From Bacteroidales bacterium (GTDB taxonomy: Bacteria > Bacteroidota > Bacteroidia > Bacteroidales > ML635J-15), in assembly GCA_028702675.1 (NCBI GenBank), contig JAQVOJ010000025.1, forward strand, positions 1-32,532: a stretch of 32,532 nt of DNA. Reading direction: 5' to 3'. Below are positions 23,180 to 31,085 of this stretch, piece by piece (within the stretch, counting starts at the first letter, position 1; every line of letters starts with the position of its first letter). Both the position numbers and the translations under genes were made by a program. Below the pieces are notes generated by a model. That model ran no database searches and was not told the origin of the DNA. It worked only from the letters and a program-made list of their open reading frames with translations.

Positions 23180-23983
23180 CTATTCATTAAAAAAAGATAA
23201 AATAGATTCCTCTATTGCTGCAGGCTGTTCTGCATGCATCCAATGTCCTGCACCAGATATTACCTTAATTTTACTATTGGTAAATATAAAATCTATATGC
23301 TTATAATCTTTATTATCAATATAGTCAGAATTACTCCCTTTAAGGAAAAGTGTGGAAGTATTAATCTTTCGATCTATAAAATCATCAATATTTAATCCCT
23401 CCATTATTTCGGGAAGATTATGTAAAAATGCATCTAAATTCATTTGCCAATGATATTTACCATTAGATTTTGTTGTATTTTTAAGCAAAAATCCAATTAA
23501 ACGTTTATCATCTATTTCATTAGCAAGCAAATCTTTTGCTTCTTTTAAATTACTTGCTTTATCAATCTCAATATTAAGTAAGCTATTTATTAGATTTAAA
23601 TGAAATAGAGCATGAGAGCTTTCTTCAATTAATTTTGTAGTCTCACTAGGAGCTATATCAACTATCACAAGTTTATCAACAAGTTCTGGATATTTTACCG
23701 TAAAAAACATTGCAGTTTTTCCACCCATTGAATGTCCTATTATATGAGCTTTTACAATATTTCGTTCAGCCATTAACTCTCGAATGTCTTCTACCATTAC
23801 ATGGTAATTATGAATATCGCTATGGGGAGATTTACCATGATTCCTCATATCAGGTAGTAAAACAGTATAGTTATCACTAAATTTTTTCGCAATACTCATC
23901 CAATTATCGCCACTACCATACAATCCATGCAATATAATTATGGTTTTATTATCTGAACCTATTTGTTGACAATGTAATTTCAT
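23180..23983 (-). CDS. Alpha/beta-hydrolase (YbfF-like esterase)
   Basis: This 267-residue cytoplasmic hydrolase has the oxyanion motif HGLYGSGDNW (from H19), nucleophile S85 in GHSMGGKT, DIAPSE after strand 6 and the catalytic H247 in GAGHWMHAEQP. DMRNHGKSPHS is typical of the YbfF acyl-CoA or carboxyl-esterase group. The natural substrate is unknown. It is the third gene of a minus-strand run after pheS, with 13 bp between them. Confidence 0.88.
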   Translation of the reverse strand: MKLHCQQIGSDNKTIIILHGLYGSGDNWMSIAKKFSDNYTVLLPDMRNHGKSPHSDIHNYHVMVEDIRELMAERNIVKAHIIGHSMGGKTAMFFTVKYPELVDKLVIVDIAPSETTKLIEESSHALFHLNLINSLLNIEIDKASNLKEAKDLLANEIDDKRLIGFLLKNTTKSNGKYHWQMNLDAFLHNLPEIMEGLNIDDFIDRKINTSTLFLKGSNSDYIDNKDYKHIDFIFTNSKIKVISGAGHWMHAEQPAAIEESILSFFNE

Positions 23984-23996
23984 TAATCAAATACGA

Positions 23997-25016
23997 TTAA
24001 ATTGCAGATGTAAATTGTTTCAAAAATCTGATATCATTTTCAAATAAAAGCCTAATATCATTAATTCCATACACAAGCATAGCGGTTCTTTCAATTCCTA
24101 TTCCAAAAGCAAATCCGGTAAACTTTTTAGTATCAATTTCTGCAACTTCTAAAACATTTGGGTCAACCATACCACAGCCCAGCACCTCTACCCAACCTGT
24201 GTGTTTACAAACCTTACAACCTTTGCCACCACAGAGAGAACAACTTATATCCATTTCGGCAGATGGTTCGGTAAAAGGGAAATATGATGGTCGTAGTCTA
24301 ATTTTTGTATCGCGTCCAAACATTTCACGAGCGAAAAAAAGAAGAGTTTGTCTTAAATCGGCAAACGATACATTTTCGTCAATATACAAACCTTCGATTT
24401 GATGAAATTGACAATGTGAGCGTGCCGAAATACTTTCGTTTCTAAATACTCTACCGGGAGATATTGTACGTATTGGAGGTTTTAGCTCTTGCATCTCGTG
24501 AGCCTGAACCGAAGAGGTATGTGTTCGCAATAAAACATTTAAATCGGGACTAATAAAAAAAGTATCTTGCATATCGCGAGCAGGGTGATTCTCAGGAAAA
24601 TTTAATCTACCAAAATTATGTTCGTCATCTTCAATTTCGGCACCTTCTGAAACGGTGTATCCAATCCTTTTAAATATTTCAATTATTTTACCTTTTACAA
24701 GACTTACAGGATGGCGTGTACCTAATTCTATGGGTAAACCCGGTAAACTTAAATCAATATTATTTTCGTTTTGAGTATTATCGTTAAAAGATTTTTTTAA
24801 ATCTTCGTATGTATTTGATGCAAAGTTTTTTAGTTCGTTTAAATCTTGACCTAATTGTCGTTTCAATTCGTTTGGTACATTTCTAAATTCTTGAAAAAGA
24901 GTAGAAACCTCTCCTTTTTTTGATAAATACTTAATTCTGAAAGCTTCAATATCATCAGGTTTTGAAACAATATAAGACTTTATACTTTCTTTTAATTTTT
25001 CAATCTTTTCTTTCAT
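23997..25016 (-). CDS. pheS: Phenylalanyl-tRNA synthetase alpha subunit
   Basis: This 339-residue class II synthetase catalytic subunit joins PheT to charge tRNA-Phe. It has the N-terminal coiled arm (KIEKLKESIKSY ... KGEVSTLFQEF), motif 1 region HPVSLVKGKIIEIF, the HPARDMQDTFF block, motif 2 ISPGRVFRNESISARSHCQFHQIEGLYID, the FTEPSAEMDISC region with a CxxC-type insertion, and motif 3 FGIGIERTAMLVYG. All are intact. pheT is not adjacent, common in Bacteroidota. It follows the cyclophilin-like gene by 35 bp. Confidence 0.97.
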   Translation of the reverse strand: MKEKIEKLKESIKSYIVSKPDDIEAFRIKYLSKKGEVSTLFQEFRNVPNELKRQLGQDLNELKNFASNTYEDLKKSFNDNTQNENNIDLSLPGLPIELGTRHPVSLVKGKIIEIFKRIGYTVSEGAEIEDDEHNFGRLNFPENHPARDMQDTFFISPDLNVLLRTHTSSVQAHEMQELKPPIRTISPGRVFRNESISARSHCQFHQIEGLYIDENVSFADLRQTLLFFAREMFGRDTKIRLRPSYFPFTEPSAEMDISCSLCGGKGCKVCKHTGWVEVLGCGMVDPNVLEVAEIDTKKFTGFAFGIGIERTAMLVYGINDIRLLFENDIRFLKQFTSAI

Positions 25017-25051
25017 ATTATTTTTTTAAAAAATATCTTACAAGTGCAAAA

Positions 25052-25951
25052 TTAGTTTTTTCTCTGTTTTTCTATACTTTTTTTAATTTCTTTCCATTCT
25101 TCATCGGTTAATACTTTGGTAGATAATATTAAAATATCTCTTTGAGGACGATATTTGATACGAGTTCTCTTTTTAGTTAATTTCTCTAATATATCTTCGC
25201 CATAAACAACTTCCCCAAAAATAGTGTATTTACCATCCAAATATGGTATCCCTGGATTTTCCGAATAAACTGTTTTTTGATAATCACTAAATTTAAAAAT
25301 GTTTTTACCATCACTCTTAATAATTGGTATCACTCTATCTCGAATTTTAACAAACAAATTCTCGAAGTCTTTATTCATACGCTGAATTTTATAATAATCC
25401 AAGCTATCTTTTAAATGTTTATTTTCATCTTTCTCTAAATACTTATCCATATATTCTTGTATAATATCTTTATTCATAATTGTTTCTATCAATTTTAGAT
25501 TTTTTTCCGAATAATTAACTCCATAAATCATATAAAATACCGTTGGGTGCGAATATTTTTCAGGATTATTCTCATCATCAACCCGCCATGCACCAATTTT
25601 TGCACGTGTATGAATTATTTCCGGATATATTTCAGGCTTTAATGATGTATCTATGGCAGTACTATTGAATAAATAATTAACATCTGCGTTTTTACTTGCA
25701 GTATCTCCGGCAATAATTATCCCATCAGGACCAATTTGATGTATTAACAAACTATCATAAGTATTCGACTCACAAACTTGTTTAAAATGATTTGAATGAA
25801 TAGGTGTTTTTTCATATAAACCGACAATAATATCCCCCTCAGAAGTTTTCATTTCTATATATGTATCCATTTTCAAACCTTTGTTAAATAAAGAACAAGA
25901 GCTTAAAAAAACACTTGACAATATCAATATCAGATAAATAGAGTTTCTCAT
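25052..25951 (-). CDS. Cyclophilin-like lipoprotein, probably without isomerase activity
   Basis: This 299-residue protein has a lipobox FLSSC (C19). Residues ~30-135 resemble the first half of a cyclophilin (YIEMKTSEGDIIVGLYEKTPIHSNHFKQVCESNTYDSLLIHQI ... AGD). A ~110-residue charged helical insertion follows (~140-245), then the last cyclophilin strand (YTIFGEVVYGEDILEKLTK). Aligned to human CypA, H54 is kept (H71), but R55, F60 and Q63 become Q72, G77 and I80, and the GSQFF loop becomes TVFYM. The catalytic Arg is therefore missing. A chaperone or binding role in the periplasm or outer membrane is more likely. It heads the pheS transcript. Confidence 0.8.
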   Translation of the reverse strand: MRNSIYLILILSSVFLSSCSLFNKGLKMDTYIEMKTSEGDIIVGLYEKTPIHSNHFKQVCESNTYDSLLIHQIGPDGIIIAGDTASKNADVNYLFNSTAIDTSLKPEIYPEIIHTRAKIGAWRVDDENNPEKYSHPTVFYMIYGVNYSEKNLKLIETIMNKDIIQEYMDKYLEKDENKHLKDSLDYYKIQRMNKDFENLFVKIRDRVIPIIKSDGKNIFKFSDYQKTVYSENPGIPYLDGKYTIFGEVVYGEDILEKLTKKRTRIKYRPQRDILILSTKVLTDEEWKEIKKSIEKQRKN

Positions 25952-25962
25952 AATGCTTTTTT

Positions 25963-25994
25963 TTTTGATAATATTAAAAATATTCTTAATATTG
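25963..25994 (+). promoter_or_regulatory. Possible promoter of the small lipoprotein gene
   Basis: TTTTG ending at 25967 and TAATATTG at 25987-25994 are separated by 19 bp. The -7 box matches TAnnTTTG at seven of eight positions. It ends 32 bp before the ATG at 26027. Confidence 0.4.
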
Positions 25995-26001
25995 TGGAAT
26001 A

Positions 26002-26036
26002 CAAATTTAATTAATTATTGTCGATCATGAACAAAA
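26002..26036 (-). promoter_or_regulatory. Possible promoter of the cyclophilin-like/pheS run
   Basis: On the minus strand TTTTG (26036-26032) is followed after 22 bp by TAAATTTG (26009-26002), a full -7 match. It is face-to-face with the plus-strand promoter of the lipoprotein gene and overlaps that gene's first codons. Confidence 0.45.
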
Positions 26037-26440
26037 GTATAATTAGCTTATCGATAATTGCTTTAATTGGCATTTTAGTTTTTGTTTCTAACTCATGTAA
26101 AGAACCTGAGCCACCAAGAGCAATTGTTTTGGTTTTAGATGAAAACAGTGAACCAGTTGAAGGAGCAATGGTTATTGTGAAAGCTGCCGACTCTGACAGT
26201 TCTCATACTGTTGTTTATTTGGCTGATGGTCCTAAACAAATTGCAGACACATCATGGACAGACGATAACGGAAAAGTATCTTACGAATTCCGCTACGAAT
26301 CTATTTACAAAGTTGAAGTAACTAAAGGTACAGACAGAGATCATCCATTTTTAAGAAGAGGATTAGGTGTTTTAATTCTTGAAAACGATAAAACATTTGA
26401 AGAAGAAATTACTATTAATGAGCAAACAGTTTTTAACTAG
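26027..26440 (+). CDS. Small Ig-like-fold lipoprotein
   Basis: This 137-residue protein has a hydrophobic signal and a Cys (C24, VSNSC), followed by a KEPEPP spacer typical of lipoproteins. The rest reads like one carboxypeptidase-regulatory-type beta sandwich: AIVLVLDENSEPVEGAMVIVKAAD, DTSWTDDNGKVSYEFRYESIYKVEVTK and the last strand FEEEITI. I chose the ATG at 26027 rather than a TTG three codons upstream. Such domains often act as adhesins or anchoring modules; nothing specific is shown here. Confidence 0.75.
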   Translation: MNKSIISLSIIALIGILVFVSNSCKEPEPPRAIVLVLDENSEPVEGAMVIVKAADSDSSHTVVYLADGPKQIADTSWTDDNGKVSYEFRYESIYKVEVTKGTDRDHPFLRRGLGVLILENDKTFEEEITINEQTVFN

Positions 26441-26492
26441 ACTCTAAAGTTGCAAAAACTGTTTTATAATGTACTTAGATATTATATTTATT

Positions 26493-26533
26493 AGAACAAG
26501 CATTTTCAATAGTTTGTTCTTTTCTTTTAAGAA
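26493..26533 (+). terminator. Possible AT-rich terminator after the lipoprotein gene
   Basis: AGAACAA (26493-26499) pairs with TTGTTCT (26514-26520) across a 14-nt loop and is followed by the T-rich TTTCTTTT. The stem has only two G-C pairs, so the call is weak. Confidence 0.35.
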
Positions 26534-26579
26534 TAATTACTCTGTGTTTCCTATTTTAATCATCCATAAATAATAGTAT

Positions 26580-27746
26580 ATGCAAACGAAAATTTTTTAT
26601 TGTGTTATTGTAATGGTCTTACTTTCAAATGTCTTATTTTCTCAAATAGTTTACGAAAGAAGTGATTATCATAATGCAGGCGATAAATGCCCTATTGTAA
26701 ATTATACAAACACATACGAAACTCAGAGTTTGCCTTTTTCTAATTTCTATACTGATGAGATATTTAGAATAGCACAAAACACTGGATTTGAGAATTGCAT
26801 AATGGATACTATATATTATTACGAACCTGCAGATTTTGATAATGAATCAAACTTCCCTGAAGCAAACTGTTTGTATATAAACGATCTTGGATTCGAAGTG
26901 TTTGTAAAAATTAGCGACACACAAGTGCAAGAAATAGGCTTAAAAGGAATACTTCCATTTGCTAATTTACCATATAGTTTAACGGCATCTAATCCATTAA
27001 CAACATTATATTTTCCTGCTCAAGTAGGTAGTGTTATCGAAGACACCGGATATTTAAACCAAAAATTTTTAATATCCGATTTTGAATCAATAATACCACC
27101 TGACGACTATCCTACTATTGCTGCTATATTCGACACGGTAAATGTACAAGTTGAAATTTCAGTCCATTCAGAATTTGAAAATGAAATACAGCTTGTAATA
27201 CAAGACACAAATGCATTTAACGCTACGCGACAAGTTTTAACCGAATATAAGAGAGATATTTACATAATGGATATATTACTTCGCAATAAATTATCGAATC
27301 AATATATTAGCTTAGGTTCTGTACCCGGAATTGGAGATATGATTCCTATTGATTTCCCGATTATTGATACTTCATACTATTTTAATTGTTACGCAAAAAC
27401 TTATGGCACTCCTCTATTGCATTGTGCTATAAATCAAGAAAGATCTATGATTTTTTCTATGAGAGTTTATAATGATAACAATTCGAGCATACCTAATTAT
27501 ATTGACGATTTTACCGTAAACCTATTCCCAAACCCTGCTAATAATATTCTAAATTTTTACTTTGGTAAACCTCAAAAAGGAGTTTTATCTATTCTAAATA
27601 TCGAAGGTAAATTAATGTCAGAAATGGAATTTAACACAAAAAATATTATCTTTGATGCCGCAAAATTTGATTCAGGTTTTTATATTTATATGATTAAAAC
27701 AAATACCGGCAAATTAAATATTGGTAAGTTTCAAGTTTTACGATAG
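26580..27746 (+). CDS. Exported protein with T9SS type A sorting domain
   Basis: This 388-residue protein has a signal peptide ending LFSQ (~1-22). Residues ~23-312 contain many short beta strands with acidic turns and several Cys, but I recognise no domain. Residues 313-388 form a T9SS type A sorting domain (VNLFPNPANNILNFYF, SILNIEGKLM, FDSGFYIYMI, final KFQVLR). The protein is thus predicted to cross the outer membrane by T9SS, for which PorQ is encoded 3.4 kb away. The tRNA-Ala gene follows after 12 bp. Confidence 0.85.
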   Translation: MQTKIFYCVIVMVLLSNVLFSQIVYERSDYHNAGDKCPIVNYTNTYETQSLPFSNFYTDEIFRIAQNTGFENCIMDTIYYYEPADFDNESNFPEANCLYINDLGFEVFVKISDTQVQEIGLKGILPFANLPYSLTASNPLTTLYFPAQVGSVIEDTGYLNQKFLISDFESIIPPDDYPTIAAIFDTVNVQVEISVHSEFENEIQLVIQDTNAFNATRQVLTEYKRDIYIMDILLRNKLSNQYISLGSVPGIGDMIPIDFPIIDTSYYFNCYAKTYGTPLLHCAINQERSMIFSMRVYNDNNSSIPNYIDDFTVNLFPNPANNILNFYFGKPQKGVLSILNIEGKLMSEMEFNTKNIIFDAAKFDSGFYIYMIKTNTGKLNIGKFQVLR

Positions 27747-27758
27747 TTCTTTAAATAA

Positions 27759-27832
27759 GGGGCATTAGCTCAGTTGGCTAGAGCGCGTGACTGGCAGTCA
27801 CGAGGTCAGCGGTTCGACCCCGCTATGCTCCA
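27759..27832 (+). tRNA. tRNA-Ala (anticodon GGC)
   Basis: This is a 74-nt cloverleaf. The acceptor stem is GGGGCAT/ATGCTCC and includes the G3-U70 wobble that marks tRNA-Ala. The D-arm contains AGCTCAGTTGGCTAGAGC. The anticodon stem is CGTGA/TCACG with loop CTGGCAG, so the anticodon is GGC at 27793-27795. The T-arm is AGCGG-TTCGACC-CCGCT and the discriminator is A. The 3' CCA is not encoded. Confidence 0.97.
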
Positions 27833-27840
27833 CAAGAATA

Positions 27841-27874
27841 AAGGAGTTCTTAAGAGCTCCTTTTGTTTTTTTTA
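27841..27874 (+). terminator. Rho-independent terminator after tRNA-Ala
   Basis: A 9-bp stem (27841-27849 AAGGAGTTC with 27854-27862 GAGCTCCTT, one G-T pair) with a TTAA loop is followed by TTTGTTTTTTTT. It ends the tRNA transcript and separates it from the PLP-enzyme operon. Confidence 0.85.
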
Positions 27875-27895
27875 ATTACTTAAATTTTTTTAAAA

Positions 27896-29077
27896 ATGGA
27901 TACATCAAAAAAAGGTTTTAACACAAAACTAGTACATGCAGGAGATTTTGAGGACATTCACGGAAGTGCTGTTACACCAATTTATCAAACATCAACATTT
28001 AAATTTAAAAATGCCAAGCACGGTGCTGATTGTTTTGCAGGCAAAGACCCTGGATACATTTATACAAGAATAGGTAACCCAACAATAAATGCTCTCGAAG
28101 ATAAACTAGCTTCTCTCGAAAATGGGTTTGGTGGCATTGCCTTATCTTCTGGCATGGCAGCAGTAAGTACAGTGTATATGGCTCTTTTAGGACAAGGAAT
28201 GCACATGATTGGAACATCAGCAATTTATGGACCTAGCAGAGGTGTTATGGAAAGAGATTTTTCTAGATTTGGTGTAGAATTTGATTTTGTTGATACTTCT
28301 GATTTAAAGAATATTGAAAAACATATTCGTCCTAATACTAAACTTTTATACTTAGAAACACCGGCAAACCCTACTATTCAAATTACAGATATTGCTGCTG
28401 CAAGCGAATTAGCTCATAAACACAATATTTTAGTTTGTGTTGATAATACTTTTAATTCTCCATATTTACAAAACCCTCTCGATTTAGGTGCAGACATAGT
28501 AGTACATTCGCTAACAAAGTTTATTAATGGACATGCTGATATTGTGGGTGGTGCAATTATTGCAAAAGATCCTGACACTTATAAATTAATAAGGCAAACT
28601 ATGGTTTATTTAGGAGGCAATATGGATCCTCATCAAGCATATCTGGTAATTCGTGGCGTAAAAACATTGTCGCTAAGAATTGAAAGATCACAACAATCGG
28701 CACAAAAAATTGCTGAATTTCTTGAAAATCACCCAAAAATAAAGTGGGTTAAATATCCAGGGTTAAAATCACATCCCCAATTTGAATTGGCAAAGAAACA
28801 ACAAAAAGGACCCGGGTCTATGATTAGTTTTGAACTTAAAGACGGAATAAAAGCAGGCGAAACTTTGATGAATAATGTTAAATTAGCAATCTTAGCAGTA
28901 TCTCTTGGAGGTGTTGAAACTTTAATACAACATCCTGCTTCGATGACTCATGCCGGAGTAAGTCACGATAATAGAATAAAAGCCGGTATTACTGATGGTT
29001 TAGTTCGATTATCGATAGGTATCGAAGACTTAGACGACTTATTAGATGACCTAAAACAAGCATTAGATAAAATTTAA
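27896..29077 (+). CDS. Trans-sulfuration PLP enzyme, methionine-gamma-lyase-like
   Basis: This 393-residue member of the Cys/Met-metabolism PLP family has the N-terminal NTKLVHAGD and TPIYQTSTF, YTRIGNPT, LSSGMAAVS, ETPANPT, VDNTFNSPYLQNPLDLGAD, the PLP lysine K208 in HSLTKFINGHAD, and SLGGVETLIQHPASMTHA with RLSIGIED. SLGxxETLxQHPASMTH is closest to methionine gamma-lyases. However, the active-site YGC of Pseudomonas MGL is YGP here (Y111-G112-P113), so the Cys that helps set methionine specificity is absent. Methionine gamma-lyase, cystathionine gamma-lyase and cystathionine gamma-synthase all remain possible. It heads a tight plus-strand run and is 5 bp from the M23 gene. Confidence 0.85.
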   Translation: MDTSKKGFNTKLVHAGDFEDIHGSAVTPIYQTSTFKFKNAKHGADCFAGKDPGYIYTRIGNPTINALEDKLASLENGFGGIALSSGMAAVSTVYMALLGQGMHMIGTSAIYGPSRGVMERDFSRFGVEFDFVDTSDLKNIEKHIRPNTKLLYLETPANPTIQITDIAAASELAHKHNILVCVDNTFNSPYLQNPLDLGADIVVHSLTKFINGHADIVGGAIIAKDPDTYKLIRQTMVYLGGNMDPHQAYLVIRGVKTLSLRIERSQQSAQKIAEFLENHPKIKWVKYPGLKSHPQFELAKKQQKGPGSMISFELKDGIKAGETLMNNVKLAILAVSLGGVETLIQHPASMTHAGVSHDNRIKAGITDGLVRLSIGIEDLDDLLDDLKQALDKI

Positions 29078-29082
29078 AACAA

Positions 29083-29913
29083 ATGGGGAGTAAAAAGAAA
29101 TCCAAATTAATTAAATGGTTTAAAAAACGCTTCAAACTTGTAGTTTATCATGCCGAAAACCTTGAATCAACCGGAGCATACCGGTTTAATAGATTTGGGT
29201 TTATATTAATCAACTTAATAGCTATTTTAGTTTTAATGTCAATTTTTTGGATAATTGTAGTGTTTACTCCCATAAAAGCCCTGATACCAGGTTATCCCGA
29301 TAATACAATACGCAAACACATGATAACCAATAAAATCAGAATTGACAGTTTGGAGTACGAAATAACTATTCGTGATAATTATTTGGAATTATTGCGTAAT
29401 GCAATCTTAGGAATAGAACCTCTTGACTCAACTATTAATATAGTTATTCCTAAGTCGGCTTATGATGATGCAAAAGCATTAAATAAAACCGAAAATTATG
29501 ATGCAGCAAAAAATCTGTATAAAGAGAACTTACAGCAAACAGAAGTTTTATCTTTGTTCCCTCCAGTCAAAGGAGTCGTTACCAATTCGTTTAATCCGGC
29601 GACAGGTCATTTGGGAACAGATATAGTTCCCGAACAAAACTCTTCGGTTTATGCTGCAAAAAATGGTACTGTAATATCAGCAAATTACACAATGGAAGCT
29701 GGTTATAGTATTTTAATTCAACACGAAAATAATGTTATAACAGCTTATAGGCATAATAAAGATATTTTAGTTCAGCAAGGAGACCAAGTAAAAGCCGGTG
29801 AGCAAATTGCAATTTATGGCAACACAGGGGAATATAGCACCGGAGCTCACTTGCATTTCGAAGTTTGGAAAAACGGAAAAGCTGTTGATCCCGAAATATA
29901 TGTTAAGTTTTAG
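29083..29913 (+). CDS. M23-family (LytM) peptidase, membrane-anchored
   Basis: This 276-residue protein has a basic cytosolic N-terminus, one transmembrane helix (~40-62), a periplasmic helical linker and a C-terminal LytM domain (~165-276). The zinc site is complete: H176 and D180 in HLGTD, and H256-L-H258 in HLHFEVW; H224 in AYRHN fills the catalytic position. It probably cleaves peptidoglycan cross-links or, like other anchored M23 proteins, regulates cell-wall shape. It lies 5 bp after the PLP enzyme gene and 8 bp before dxr. Confidence 0.9.
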   Translation: MGSKKKSKLIKWFKKRFKLVVYHAENLESTGAYRFNRFGFILINLIAILVLMSIFWIIVVFTPIKALIPGYPDNTIRKHMITNKIRIDSLEYEITIRDNYLELLRNAILGIEPLDSTINIVIPKSAYDDAKALNKTENYDAAKNLYKENLQQTEVLSLFPPVKGVVTNSFNPATGHLGTDIVPEQNSSVYAAKNGTVISANYTMEAGYSILIQHENNVITAYRHNKDILVQQGDQVKAGEQIAIYGNTGEYSTGAHLHFEVWKNGKAVDPEIYVKF

Positions 29914-29921
29914 GTCTATTA

Positions 29922-31085
29922 ATGAATAAAAAACATATAAGCATACTAGGTTCAACAGGTTCTATTGGCAGACAAGCAGTAGAAGTTATTGCCAAACATC
30001 CTGATTTGTTTGTTGCAGAAGTTTTAGTTGCTAACAACAACGCCGATTTATTGATCAAACAAGCTCTCTTGTTAGAACCAAATATGGTTGTAATTGCTAA
30101 CGAGAAAAAGTATAATTTTGTAAAAGAAGCATTATCAAATTTACCCATTAAAGTATTTACAGGATACGACTCGGTACTCTATGCTGCCCAGTTTGGCCCA
30201 TCAAATCTTGTCCTAACGGCAATGGTAGGATTTGCAGGTTTGCTACCAACTATTAAAGCTATTGAAGCAGGTAAAGTAATTGCTTTAGCAAATAAAGAAA
30301 CTTTGGTTGTTGCCGGAGAAATTATTACTCGTTTGTCCAGAGCATATAAAGCACCAATAATTCCGGTTGATTCCGAGCACTCTGCAATTTTTCAATGTTT
30401 ACTTGGTGAAAACATAGATTCAGTTGAAAGATTAATACTGACCGCCTCGGGAGGACCTTTTAGAGGAATGAGTTACGAAGAGTTGAAAAAGGTAAGCGTA
30501 AAACAAGCTTTAAATCATCCGAATTGGGTAATGGGCAATAAGGTAACTATTGATTCGGCTTCTATGATGAATAAAGGCTTAGAAGTAATTGAAGCACATT
30601 GGTTGTTTGGAATAAAACCCAATAAAATTGACGTTGTAGTTCATCCTCAGTCGATAATTCATAGCATGGTACAATTTACTGATGGTTCGGTAAAAGCACA
30701 AATGAGTCCTCCTGATATGCGTTTGCCTATTCAGTATGCAATGTCATTTCCTAATAGAACAAAATCTGATTTTCCAAGATTTTCGTTCGACGGCAAAACA
30801 AATTTAAGCTTTGAGTTACTCGACCAAAATACCTTTCGTAACTTAAATTTAGCATATATAGCTCTTAATAAAGCCGGAAATATGCCTTGTATTTTAAATG
30901 CAGCAAACGAAGTTGCTGTAGAACTATTCTTAAATGAAAAATTAAACTTTGTCCAAATGCCTGAATTGATTCAAGCTTGTATGGAAAAAGTTGAATTCAT
31001 TGCAAATCCTGAAATAAACGATTACGAAAAAACTAATACTATCACAAGACAATTAGCGTTTGAACTATATAAAAATTTAAAATAA
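29922..31085 (+). CDS. dxr: 1-deoxy-D-xylulose-5-phosphate reductoisomerase
   Basis: This 387-residue enzyme converts DXP to MEP with NADPH, the first committed step of MEP-pathway isoprenoid synthesis. The NADPH motif GSTGSIGRQAVEVI, ANKETLVVAGE, PVDSEHSAIFQ, TASGGPFRG, HPNWVMGNKVTIDSASMMNKGLEVIEAHWLF and LNAANEVAVELFL are all present. Length is standard. Its stop overlaps the start of rseP by one base (TAATG). In many Bacteroidota dxr and rseP are neighbours, linking undecaprenyl supply to envelope-stress proteolysis. Confidence 0.97.
   Translation: MNKKHISILGSTGSIGRQAVEVIAKHPDLFVAEVLVANNNADLLIKQALLLEPNMVVIANEKKYNFVKEALSNLPIKVFTGYDSVLYAAQFGPSNLVLTAMVGFAGLLPTIKAIEAGKVIALANKETLVVAGEIITRLSRAYKAPIIPVDSEHSAIFQCLLGENIDSVERLILTASGGPFRGMSYEELKKVSVKQALNHPNWVMGNKVTIDSASMMNKGLEVIEAHWLFGIKPNKIDVVVHPQSIIHSMVQFTDGSVKAQMSPPDMRLPIQYAMSFPNRTKSDFPRFSFDGKTNLSFELLDQNTFRNLNLAYIALNKAGNMPCILNAANEVAVELFLNEKLNFVQMPELIQACMEKVEFIANPEINDYEKTNTITRQLAFELYKNLK

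Noticed and set aside
27759-27874. tRNA-Ala as an integration site
   Set aside because: No integrase, no duplicated tRNA 3' end in the window and housekeeping genes on both sides.
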